A stretch of DNA of 28,168 bases, taken from positions 1 to 28,168 of the IMG/VR virus record IMGVR_UViG_3300027980_000517. One strand, written 5' to 3'. Every line of letters begins with the position of its first letter. Position 1 is the stretch's first letter. The notes below the pieces were generated by a model that did no database searches, was not told where the DNA came from, and saw only the letters and a list, made by a program, of their open reading frames with translations. Shown here in pieces: positions 22,173 through 28,168 of this stretch. The stretch comes from a virus. The position numbers and the translations under genes were made by a program.

Positions 22173-22769
22173 CTACGCGGCGCCCTTGTCGTCGTTGTGG
22201 TTGAGGTTCTCGCCGCGGATCTTGAGGGGCACCACGACGGACCACCGGCGATGGCCGGTCGGGAGTGAGAACGCGGCGAACCGGATCGTCTTCTCGTTGT
22301 GCAGGTGCCGCAGGATGCGCTCGGCCTCGGCGAGCTGCGGCACTCCGATGTCGCGCGCGACATCCCGCGGTGCGCCCGTGAGGCAGCGGTGGGTCGAGGT
22401 CGCGACCGCCCAGACTACACGTGCGATGAGGTGGCTTGGCGGCCGCGATGGATCCTCGTCGACCTCCGAATCCCATGGCGCACCCGCCTCAAGGCCTACC
22501 GGCACGCCCTCGTCGACGAGGTCACCGAGGGCGAGACGTTCGATCGCCTTCCGGGTCGCGGTGATCAGGTGGGTCGATGACCGGACGCCTGCGAGCTCGG
22601 CGCACTCGCGCCACGTCCTTCGTCGCATGCGGTAGTAGATCGCGACGGCAACGGCCTGCGCGCACGGCCGAGGGCCGGAGCGATGGTGCTCTTCGAGCCA
22701 CGCCTCATAGGCGTCCTCGATCGCACCAATCGTCCAGCCCGCCGACGGGGTGTCGCGCAGTTCCGTCAT
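22173..22769 (-). CDS. early-operon protein, winged-helix-like
   Basis: The ATG at 22769 overlaps the exonuclease stop (ATGA) and gives 198 residues. The N-terminal half is helical (T-W-R-E-C-A-E-L-A-G-V-R-S-S-T-H-L), possibly an HTH. The C-terminal half has G-A-P-R-D-V-A-R-D-I-G-V, a following helix L-A-E-A-E-R-I-L-R-H-L-H, and a wing-like I-R-F-A-A-F-S-L strand. A two-HTH replication or regulatory protein is possible, but no family was identified. It sits between the exonuclease and ssb in the early operon. The family call is low in confidence; the reading frame is secure from its overlaps. Confidence 0.55.
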   Translation of the reverse strand: MTELRDTPSAGWTIGAIEDAYEAWLEEHHRSGPRPCAQAVAVAIYYRMRRRTWRECAELAGVRSSTHLITATRKAIERLALGDLVDEGVPVGLEAGAPWDSEVDEDPSRPPSHLIARVVWAVATSTHRCLTGAPRDVARDIGVPQLAEAERILRHLHNEKTIRFAAFSLPTGHRRWSVVVPLKIRGENLNHNDDKGAA

Positions 22770-23503
22770 GCCGCCGCGTCCCGCGCGAGCGTCGACAGCG
22801 GGAACCCCCACTGTGCGGCGAGCTCTTCGATGAGGTCTGCGCGGACGCGACGGTGCCAGATGCGCCGCTCCGGATCCCACCGGAAGCCGCGCTTTTTCGC
22901 CTCGACGCGATTGTCGTACGACACGTGGGCACGCACCTCGGCCCGCGGCAGGGTCGCCTCGGTCACGAGACGACGAAGGCTGTGACCCGTCTCGGCGACG
23001 CGGGTGAGCGTGCGGGCGAGGGTCAGGCAGTCGTCGAGAGCCCGGTGCGCGGTGACGACGCCGACGCCGTGGTTGAGCGCGACTTCGACGAGCTTCCCGC
23101 TGCCCCTGGGCCACGTGAAGTCCTCGTAGGTGCAGACCCACTTGTCGTCCGGCGTGATGGGCAGCGTGCCTGCCCGGTTCGCGGCCCAGAACAGGACCTC
23201 GCGGTCGAACGATGCGTTGTGCGCGAGCAGGATGGGCTCACGGGCGTACTCGTGCGCCCACCCGAAGAACTCGCCGACGAGCGCCTCCTCGTCTCGCCCG
23301 GAGCTCGCCGCGAGCTCGTACGAGATGCCGTGGATGTCTTCGGCGCCCCACTCGTCCTCGTGCTCGGTGGCGGCGATGCCCGACCACACGTCGACGATCG
23401 ATGCGTGCTCGAGGTGGTAGGCGACGCCGGCGGCCTCGATGACGCTGCAGGTCTCGCGGTCGGCGCTGGTCGTCTCGGTGTCGACGATGATGACGATGCT
23501 CAC
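22766..23503 (-). CDS. DEDDh 3'-5' exonuclease (DnaQ-like)
   Basis: The 245-residue protein contains all four exonuclease motifs: V-D-T-E-T-T (Asp8, Glu10), L-A-H-N-A-S-F-D (Asp100), and T-A-H-R-A-L-D-D (His153, Asp158), giving DEDDh. The last ~65 residues form an extra domain with R-G-F-R-W-D-P-E-R-R-I-W-H-R-R-V. This resembles the short 'KalGfrWd...W.r' segment seen at the end of some phage exonucleases. It overlaps both neighbours by 4 nt. It could supply single-strand ends for the RecT-like protein, or act in proofreading. Confidence 0.85.
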   Translation of the reverse strand: MSIVIIVDTETTSADRETCSVIEAAGVAYHLEHASIVDVWSGIAATEHEDEWGAEDIHGISYELAASSGRDEEALVGEFFGWAHEYAREPILLAHNASFDREVLFWAANRAGTLPITPDDKWVCTYEDFTWPRGSGKLVEVALNHGVGVVTAHRALDDCLTLARTLTRVAETGHSLRRLVTEATLPRAEVRAHVSYDNRVEAKKRGFRWDPERRIWHRRVRADLIEELAAQWGFPLSTLARDAAA

Positions 23504-24159
23504 GCTGCACGCTCCCGGCGCACCACCGGCGCGCCCTCGTAGTCGATTCCCTCGATCGCAAGCGCTGCGCGCAAAGCGTCAGGGGCAGATGTGTGACGGG
23601 CTACCTCGTCGCCGCAGTACCGGACGGTGAACACGGGCGTGCCAGTCGCGCGCACGGCGACGACCACCTTGCGCTCCGGCGTCGCGCGATGCGTCCGATC
23701 CACGACGCGGCCGTCGACGAGCTGCGTCGTCCGTGCGGCGCCGTGCGGGAGCCACCAGACCGCCTGACCCTCGCGGCCCGCCATGCGGCCGTGCGGGTTG
23801 CCTCGCTCGGCGCCGCCGAATGCGACGTCCGGAGTCTCGCCGGTGACGTTCCAACGCTCGGCGAGGATCCACGCCACCGACAGGCTCCGCACGAGCGCGT
23901 CCTCGAGTGAGTCGCTCGGGCGCTTCGACAGTGGCACCGCCGCCTGCGCACAGAACACGCGCCCCGCGATGCAGTGCATGATCCGGACGCGGCTCACGGT
24001 GTCGACGTCCTCGTCGTCACGGATGACGATCCGAAGCGCAGCCACGCCGGCGCCGGTCGCCGGGTGTGCGGTGTACTGGGGCCCGTTCTGTTCCCACGAG
24101 GTCAGCAGCAACCCCGCGCGCCGAGTCGCCTCGGCGAGCGTCGCCAGAGCCCGGTTCAT
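23500..24159 (-). CDS. unknown early protein between RecT-like and exonuclease genes
   Basis: The ATG at 24159 forms an ATGA overlap with the RecT-like stop and gives 219 residues; the frame also overlaps the exonuclease gene by 4 nt. Visible parts are L-R-I-V-I-R-D-D-E-D-V, then M-H-C-I-A-G-R-V-F-C, a central G-N-P-H-G-R-M-A-G-R-E-G segment, and a C-terminal V-F-T-V-R-Y-C-G-D-E-V-A-R-H. No known motif is complete. Tight coupling on both sides suggests a role in recombination or DNA processing with RecT and the exonuclease, but no function is claimed. Confidence 0.6.
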   Translation of the reverse strand: MNRALATLAEATRRAGLLLTSWEQNGPQYTAHPATGAGVAALRIVIRDDEDVDTVSRVRIMHCIAGRVFCAQAAVPLSKRPSDSLEDALVRSLSVAWILAERWNVTGETPDVAFGGAERGNPHGRMAGREGQAVWWLPHGAARTTQLVDGRVVDRTHRATPERKVVVAVRATGTPVFTVRYCGDEVARHTSAPDALRAALAIEGIDYEGAPVVRRERAA

Positions 24160-25526
24160 GCGGCCTCCGTGGAGCCCGCGGTCTCGCCGCGCATGCGGGT
24201 GATCTGCGCACGCAGGATGTCGACCCGTTCTTGCGCGCTGACGAGCGCGTCGCCGATGCGCAGAGCCTCGACGGCCGCGAACACGCTGGCGTCCGACACG
24301 GTCTGGATCGCCGCCTTCCACTGGCTGCGGGTGTGGCTGTCGACGTCGGGCAGCTCGTCGACCTGCCGCAGGGCGGTCGCCATGCGCACGGCGTTCACTT
24401 CCTCGTCGTCGTTGCTCGCGTCCATCGCATCGACCTTCGCGGCCGACTCGAGCACGGCGAGCAGGTGGCGCAGCCGCTCGACACGGTCGGTCGGCTGGAC
24501 GTCGACGACCTTCGACGCGAGCTCGACGAGTTCGTCGTGGGTGCAGATGCCGGACACCTCGCCGACGCGAGCCCGGAGCGCGTGTCCGTCGCAGTCGGCG
24601 ACCGCGGCGAGGGTGGCGTGCGCCCACGCGACGCGGAGCCGGTCATGGTTTGCGAGTGCGGCGAGCGTCTCGCCGCCGAGCGCGTCGACGCGCTGCTCGG
24701 CGGTCCAGCCGGCCTTCAGGCGCAGCAGGCGCCCGAGCGGGGCCGCCTCGGTCTCGTCCCGCGTCTCCTCGCACACGTCGAGCACCTGCGAGGCGAGCAT
24801 GCACCACTCGGCGCAGATGCGCTCACCGTCGATCTTCGCGAGAACGCGACGCCCCTGCGCGACCTTCGCGAGGAACTCGCTCGATGCCGACGGGGCGGTT
24901 TCCGCGTCCTCGAACTCCGCGTCGATGACGTCGGACGGCGTATCGGTCGTAGGCTGCCCGGCGGTCGGCGTCGACGACGAGCGTCGTGCGCCGCCGCGCT
25001 GCAGCTCTTCGGGCAGGTACACGCCCATGAGGGCATCCGGGTACACGGCGCGTCCGAGGTCGGCGCTGCAGCGCGCGCGGAGCATGGCGGCCGGGTACGC
25101 CTTCCAGTTGTTCTTGCTGGTGAGGTTGGCCTGCCGGGCATCCTCGATGGTCCACGTGCGCGTCGTCGGGCCGGGGTCACCGGTGCGCAGCGTCTCGATC
25201 GTGCAGCGCTCGTTGTTCGTCTCGCGGACGACCCAGTACTCACAGTCCGGGTGGCGCTTCACGAGTGCGACGATGGCGTCGGACGACAGGGTGATGCGGC
25301 CTTCGACCAGATGGATCGACCGGACCGACTGCAGGAAGGTCATGCCCAGCTCGGCGCCCGCCATCGCGATGGTGACGGCCGCCTCGGGCGACTTGATGGT
25401 GCGAGGCAGCAGGCCGCCCTTGAACAGGACGTTCGCGACCTGCAGCGCATTGTTGAAGTTGTTCGGCTCGTACTTCGCGGCGGCGGTTGCCGTCGCCACG
25501 CGGGTCATCTCGGTGGAATCGCTCAT
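24156..25526 (-). CDS. RecT-like single-strand annealing recombinase
   Basis: The 456-residue product starts at 25526, with GAGGG 7-8 nt upstream. Its first ~170 residues fit RecT-family proteins: A-N-V-L-F-K-G-G-L-L-P-R-T-I (about 31-44), A-M-A-G-A-E-L-G-M (54-62), V-E-G-R-I-T-L-S-S-D-A-I (75-86), and N-W-K-A-Y-P-A-A-M-L-R-A-R-C, followed by Y-P-D-A-L-M-G-V-Y. RecT proteins anneal complementary strands in phage recombination. A Ser/Thr/Pro-rich linker at ~180-215 precedes an unusual ~240-residue helical extension rich in Val, Leu, Ala and Arg that ordinary RecT proteins lack. It overlaps the next gene by 4 nt and leads the early operon. Confidence 0.75.
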   Translation of the reverse strand: MSDSTEMTRVATATAAAKYEPNNFNNALQVANVLFKGGLLPRTIKSPEAAVTIAMAGAELGMTFLQSVRSIHLVEGRITLSSDAIVALVKRHPDCEYWVVRETNNERCTIETLRTGDPGPTTRTWTIEDARQANLTSKNNWKAYPAAMLRARCSADLGRAVYPDALMGVYLPEELQRGGARRSSSTPTAGQPTTDTPSDVIDAEFEDAETAPSASSEFLAKVAQGRRVLAKIDGERICAEWCMLASQVLDVCEETRDETEAAPLGRLLRLKAGWTAEQRVDALGGETLAALANHDRLRVAWAHATLAAVADCDGHALRARVGEVSGICTHDELVELASKVVDVQPTDRVERLRHLLAVLESAAKVDAMDASNDDEEVNAVRMATALRQVDELPDVDSHTRSQWKAAIQTVSDASVFAAVEALRIGDALVSAQERVDILRAQITRMRGETAGSTEAA

Positions 25527-25614
25527 TCGAAACCCTCACATTCGTTCAGTGTTCTGGACGGTACGCAGGCGCAGAAGATCGATCCAGATCGAATCCACTA
25601 CGTCTCGCATGGCT

Positions 25615-25629
25615 GGCACGTATCGTGCC
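25615..25629. repeat. perfect inverted repeat between two early genes
   Basis: GGCACG-TAT-CGTGCC is a perfect 15-bp inverted repeat. It lies directly after the stop of the small Cys/His protein gene and 88 nt before the RecT-like start. Without a T tract it is not a standard terminator; it may be an operator or an attenuating hairpin. Confidence 0.45.
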
Positions 25630-25630
25630 G

Positions 25631-25981
25631 CTACGCCGCGGGCGTCCAGTCCTCATCGGAGTCGGCGATTTCGACGTCGAGGCGCATGCAGGCGGCCTCG
25701 AGCTGGTCGGACGCCCGGGTCAGGGAGTCCGAGCGCTGGGTGATGTCGTCGCCGTCGGGCATCGCCGCGACGAGCTCGACGTCGCAGTTCGTGTCCGAGA
25801 CCTGAACAAAGAGCCGGATAACGGCCGCGCCGGTCCGGGCACGCAGCTGGTCGAGCTGCGTGCAGAGAAGGTCGTTCGTGTGAGCCATGTGTGCGTCCCG
25901 ATGTGGTCTGCCGCCGTTGTCGCACCATGGGGCACAGGTGCGGCGGGTGGGTCTCGTTTTGCCCCGGTCTGCGAACTCCAT
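25631..25981 (-). CDS. small Cys/His-rich protein, DUF6907-like N terminus
   Basis: With the ATG at 25981 the product has 116 residues; TTG 26008 and ATG 25888 are alternatives. Near the N terminus, R-T-C-A-P-W-C-D-N and then P-H-R-D-A-H resembles the 'C.pWC......H' start of DUF6907-type proteins known mostly from Actinobacteria, probably a small zinc site. The rest has V-I-R-L-F-V-Q-V-S-D and V-E-L-V-A-A-M-P-D-G-D, then a helix L-T-R-A-S-D-Q-L-E. It is the first gene of the leftward early operon, divergent from the regulator at 26047. Its function is unknown. Confidence 0.5.
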   Translation of the reverse strand: MEFADRGKTRPTRRTCAPWCDNGGRPHRDAHMAHTNDLLCTQLDQLRARTGAAVIRLFVQVSDTNCDVELVAAMPDGDDITQRSDSLTRASDQLEAACMRLDVEIADSDEDWTPAA

Positions 25982-26008
25982 AGTGTTCACTTCGCGGTTT
26001 CGGGTCAA
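25980..26008 (-). promoter_or_regulatory. possible leftward early promoter
   Basis: On the minus strand TTGACC (26008-26003) is followed, after 17 nt, by CACTAT (25985-25980), a plausible sigma70-type promoter. If used, transcription would start inside the first early gene and favour the ATG at 25888. An alternative further upstream is TTGATA-N17-CAAAAG over the 26017-26033 repeat. Confidence 0.35.
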
Positions 26009-26016
26009 GACCTTTT

Positions 26017-26033
26017 GCGGACATTATTTCCGG
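26017..26033 (-). promoter_or_regulatory. left operator-like inverted repeat
   Basis: Read on the minus strand, the 17-bp CCGGA-N7-TCCGC is nearly symmetrical and matches the right copy at 26417-26433 in 13 of 17 positions, in opposite orientation. It lies between the divergent early operon and the small winged-helix gene, right before the latter's GTG. It is probably bound by the protein encoded next to it. Confidence 0.55.
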
Positions 26034-26046
26034 GTATCAATCCGGG

Positions 26047-26415
26047 GTGGAGAGTGACGGCGACAAAGCGGCCGTGCTGTGCGATCCTCTGGCCCCGTAT
26101 CGACTGATGTTCAACGCGAGCGACATGGCCCGCCCACGAAGACTCAAGCCACGACTCGACATCCTATGGGCTGTCATCACCGCTGAGGATCTGTCGCTTG
26201 GGCGATTCAACCTCTCTGCCTCGGACATTGCGGTCTGGGCGGAGATGGCGACGTCCTCGGCCCACGAGTACGTGAAGAGCATGCTCGACGAAGCGCTCCT
26301 GGAGCGGATCGATGGGCGCCGGATCCGCGCGACTCGCAGGGGACGCGCAGTGTTCGAGGAAGCTCGAGCAAGCGGCGCGTGGTCACTGCCGCTCGGTGAT
26401 AGCGAAGAGGATTGA
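26047..26415 (+). CDS. small winged-helix regulator, candidate phage switch repressor
   Basis: A GTG start at 26047 gives 122 residues; ATG 26107 or 26125 would give 102 or 96 and are equally possible. The core has L-D-I-L-W-A-V-I, then L-S-A-S-D-I-A-V-W-A-E-M-A-T-S-S-A-H-E-Y-V-K-S-M. That is an HTH with its recognition helix, followed by L-L-E-R-I-D-G-R-R-I-R-A-T, the wing, and a further helix. This fold resembles MarR/ArsR-like small regulators. The gene lies between two related inverted repeats, and its stop codon overlaps the -35 box of the rightward promoter. Autoregulation and control of both flanking operons are inferred from this. Confidence 0.6.
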   Translation: MESDGDKAAVLCDPLAPYRLMFNASDMARPRRLKPRLDILWAVITAEDLSLGRFNLSASDIAVWAEMATSSAHEYVKSMLDEALLERIDGRRIRATRRGRAVFEEARASGAWSLPLGDSEED

Positions 26416-26440
26416 CCCGGATATTGTGTCCGGCTATTAG
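26412..26440 (+). promoter_or_regulatory. rightward promoter for integration genes
   Basis: TTGACC (26412-26417), a 17-nt spacer and TATTAG (26435-26440) form a good sigma70-type promoter. The spacer is almost completely filled by the inverted repeat at 26417-26433, so a bound repressor would block it. It reads toward the excisionase-like and integrase genes. Confidence 0.65.
26417..26433 (+). promoter_or_regulatory. right operator-like inverted repeat
   Basis: CCGGA-TATTGTG-TCCGG is a perfect inverted repeat (5-bp arms, 7-nt centre) placed between the -35 and -10 boxes of the rightward promoter. It is related to the copy at 26017-26033. The placement is typical for a repressor that excludes RNA polymerase. 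Confidence 0.6.
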
Positions 26441-26448
26441 GGTGGACA

Positions 26449-26463
26449 GGATGCGATGCATCC
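26449..26463. repeat. perfect inverted repeat near the transcription start
   Basis: GGATGC-GAT-GCATCC lies 8 nt after the -10 box and therefore around the expected transcription start. It could form a 5'-end hairpin in the integrase mRNA or be a second protein-binding site. Confidence 0.4.
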
Positions 26464-26562
26464 GCCCGACGCGACCGGTGCATCATGAGCCGGCGCCTCT
26501 TCTCTTGTGCTGACCCTTGCACCGGAACGCGCGTTCAGTAACGTGAAGCACGAAACGAGCGA

Positions 26563-26602
26563 CGCCGCCCCCCTCTAGTTTGCAGACCGGGAGGGAGCGG
26601 CG
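26563..26602 (+). other. stem-loop in the leader of the integration transcript
   Basis: CGCCGC (26563-26568) pairs with GCGGCG (26597-26602), and the stem continues as CCC with GGG and TC with GA, interrupted by one mismatch and one bulge. The loop is about 15 nt. No T tract follows. The 179 nt from 26464 to 26642 hold no convincing gene, only an 18-codon ATG frame (26485-26541). The hairpin may mark a structured leader. Confidence 0.35.
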
Positions 26603-26642
26603 CCGAGACCCACCGATGAGGTGGCAACACCATGAGGTCATC

Positions 26643-26906
26643 ATGACGTCGCAGAAACAGGTACCCGATTCCGGGCTCGCCATCAACGGCAGAATCCGCG
26701 CGCTCACGCGTCGGTGGTCGTTCGATGTGCCAATGTCCGTCGGTGAGATCGCCGAGCTTCTCGGATACGGCCGCTCCACCGTGCACGACCTCGTGCACAA
26801 CCTCGAGCCGCGCTACCGGCTTGCCAGCTCGACACGCCGATTCCTCCCATCCGAGGTCGCGCAGGTGCTTCGAGGCAAGACGCGGTCAGAAGCGGAGGCC
26901 GCGTAG
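26643..26906 (+). CDS. excisionase-like small HTH protein
   Basis: The ATG at 26643 has GAGG upstream and gives 87 residues; the longer open frame from 26580 is not preferred. Residues ~30-60 form an HTH: M-S-V-G-E-I-A-E-L-L-G-Y-G-R-S-T-V-H-D-L-V (31-51), followed by Y-R-L-A-S-S-T-R-R-F-L-P-S-E-V-A-Q-V-L-R. This matches MerR/excisionase-type domains ('s..eaA..Lgvs..tv.~~i......r..r......v..~l'). Its stop overlaps the integrase GTG start by one base, so the two are co-translated. It probably acts as a directionality factor for the integrase. Confidence 0.65.
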   Translation: MTSQKQVPDSGLAINGRIRALTRRWSFDVPMSVGEIAELLGYGRSTVHDLVHNLEPRYRLASSTRRFLPSEVAQVLRGKTRSEAEAA

Positions 26907-28168
26907 TGCCTCTCACACGACGACCCCACAAGCGGGTGGATCGGCGCCTCTACCAGTACACCGACGGTGACGGGGGCTACTTCGTTCGCGTCGAAGGATG
27001 GCGCCCGGACGGAACGAAGGAGCGTACCCACAAGGTCGATTGCCCGCCCGGCACGTCTCTGGGCCAGGCGATGGTGCTTCGGGACGAGATGCTCGCGGCC
27101 GTCGCCGACGGAACGTATCGGCGCGAAGCCCAGATGCTCGACATCACGCCGCGAACGCTTCGCGACGCCGCCGACGCGTACCTCGACGACCGCCGGCGCC
27201 GATGGTCGATTCAGTCCCGGCGGACCTTCACGGCGATTCGGCAGCGATGGGCCAGCCTCGACGGGATCCGGCTCGATCGCCTGACGTATCGCGAGCACAT
27301 CGCCCCTCTGGCGCTCGAACTCGAAGAGGCCGGCTACTCCGTGCGATATCGCGCGGCGATCCACTCACGGCTTCGTGCCGTGCTCCGGTTCGCGGTGCTT
27401 CTCGGCTGGATCCCTTCGTCACCTGCGGCCCGACTCCGCACCCCGATGCCAGAATCGCGCATGAAGGTGCTCCCGGATGTCGTGGAGCTCGAGCCCATGT
27501 TCGCTCACTGGCGCGAGCACGACGCGAAACGCGAGGCTGTCGGTCGGTATGTCGGCGTCGAGACGCTGTACCGACTGATCCTCTGGGGAGCCCTCCGACA
27601 AGGCGAGGCACGCAACGCTCGGTGGTCATGGATCGACGTCGACGCGCAGGTGCTCGAGCTGCCGGCGGAGATCGTGAAGACCCGACGTGGCCGACAGGTG
27701 CCCCTCTCGCTCGAGATGCTGTCGCTCCTCGCGACGCATCGAGCTCGGCTCGAGCGATGTGGCCGACCGACGGACGATGACGCACCGATCTTCCCGTCGG
27801 CGATGCACAGCAAGGTGATCGCGGCCCACGTCGTCTCGGCGCTCTGGTGGCAGCCCGCGCTCGAGGCCGCGGGCCTCGAGGACCTCACGCCGCACGACCT
27901 TCGACGCATCGGGATCTCGCGCATGGCAGAGGCGGGGATGTCCGAGGCCGTCATCCTCAAGATCACCGGGCACCGCTCTTCGAAGATGCACTGGCACTAC
28001 CGGGGCGTGTTCAAGAGCGACCTGCAGCAGGCAGCGGAGCGGATGCCCTCCGTCCTGCCCCGACAGTCTGCCGAAACCACTGAACCGGCGTATAGCGTTG
28101 GGGTACGAGGCGGGTACAAATCGAACAATCAACAGGGCGCGAGCCACGGAGAGTCCGATGAGAGCTGA
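26906..28168 (+). CDS. int: tyrosine recombinase (phage integrase)
   Basis: The 420-residue protein starts with GTG overlapping the previous stop by one base and ends at the last base of the window. The N-terminal part has an arm-binding-type segment (G-G-Y-F-V-R-V-E-G, 23-31). The core-binding domain is at ~80-185, and the catalytic domain at ~195-375. All active-site residues are present: Arg231 (G-A-L-R-Q-G-E), Lys258 in the K-T-R-R-G hairpin, H-D-L-R (His330, Arg333), G-H (His356), and Tyr365 in H-W-H-Y-R-G-V. A Ser/Gly/Asn-rich tail of ~40 residues follows. It inserts and excises the phage genome; the attachment site is probably just outside the window to the right. Confidence 0.93.
   Translation: MPLTRRPHKRVDRRLYQYTDGDGGYFVRVEGWRPDGTKERTHKVDCPPGTSLGQAMVLRDEMLAAVADGTYRREAQMLDITPRTLRDAADAYLDDRRRRWSIQSRRTFTAIRQRWASLDGIRLDRLTYREHIAPLALELEEAGYSVRYRAAIHSRLRAVLRFAVLLGWIPSSPAARLRTPMPESRMKVLPDVVELEPMFAHWREHDAKREAVGRYVGVETLYRLILWGALRQGEARNARWSWIDVDAQVLELPAEIVKTRRGRQVPLSLEMLSLLATHRARLERCGRPTDDDAPIFPSAMHSKVIAAHVVSALWWQPALEAAGLEDLTPHDLRRIGISRMAEAGMSEAVILKITGHRSSKMHWHYRGVFKSDLQQAAERMPSVLPRQSAETTEPAYSVGVRGGYKSNNQQGASHGESDES

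Noticed and set aside
26485-26541. 18-codon ATG frame in the integration leader as a leader peptide gene
   Set aside because: No convincing ribosome binding site and no codon run that suggests attenuation; mentioned only as part of the leader.
1-28168. CRISPR array, tRNA, rRNA or insertion sequence
   Set aside because: No regularly spaced repeats, no tRNA-like cloverleaf, no rRNA-like segment and no transposase gene were seen on either strand. The only recombinase is the phage integrase.

Overview
The window is the right-hand part of a temperate, contractile-tailed (myovirus-type) phage or prophage in a high-GC bacterium. It starts inside a head-tail connector gene and ends exactly at the stop codon of a tyrosine integrase. 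Capsid, portal and terminase genes are not present and presumably lie to the left. The host is probably a diderm: two products carry lipoprotein-type signals. One of these has a long Asp/Ala/Gly-rich linker followed by a Cys-rich domain, a style common in Myxococcota/Bradymonadota. This host call is inference; no rRNA or host housekeeping gene is present.

Late region (+ strand, 1-17971): head-tail connector and neck genes; tail sheath; tail tube; a tail assembly chaperone pair that looks joined by a -1 ribosomal frameshift (G GGT TTT followed by a strong stem-loop); tape measure; Dit-like protein; baseplate plug; hub; Gp138-like spike; gp25-like wedge; baseplate J; tail protein I; a beta-propeller fibre; two further fibre or tip proteins; a TIM-barrel endolysin; a 63-aa protein resembling the Acb2/Tad1 cyclic-nucleotide sponge family; and two membrane proteins that probably belong to the lysis cassette. 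Most genes overlap by 4 nt (ATGA) or nearly touch.

Two cargo genes sit inside the baseplate operon on the opposite strand, each fitted almost flush against a late-gene stop codon. One encodes a 22-cysteine lipoprotein (6783-7688). The other is a lower-GC gene whose C-terminal half carries a HEPN-like RNxxAH motif (9324-10427). They look like morons: lysogenic-conversion or defence genes expressed independently of the late operon.

Regulatory and defence region (- strand, 18203-21622): a small ribbon-helix-helix protein; a protein with two HTH units and a coiled coil; an XRE-ImmA (HELGH) protein overlapped by an unrecognised upstream partner gene, with a tandem 12-bp repeat in the AT-rich DNA at its promoter; and a small unknown protein.

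Early region (- strand, 21684-25981): Ssb, a winged-helix-like protein, a DEDDh exonuclease, an unknown protein, a RecT-like annealing protein and a small Cys/His protein, most with ATGA junctions. This is a recombination and replication-support operon read leftwards.

Switch and integration region (+ strand, 26047-28168): a small winged-helix regulator lies between two related 17-bp inverted repeats in opposite orientation. The right-hand repeat fills the spacer of a good sigma70-type promoter (TTGACC-N17-TATTAG) that reads toward an excisionase-like protein and the integrase. The layout suggests that the small regulator controls both the leftward early operon and the rightward integration genes.

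No tRNA, rRNA, CRISPR array or insertion sequence was seen.
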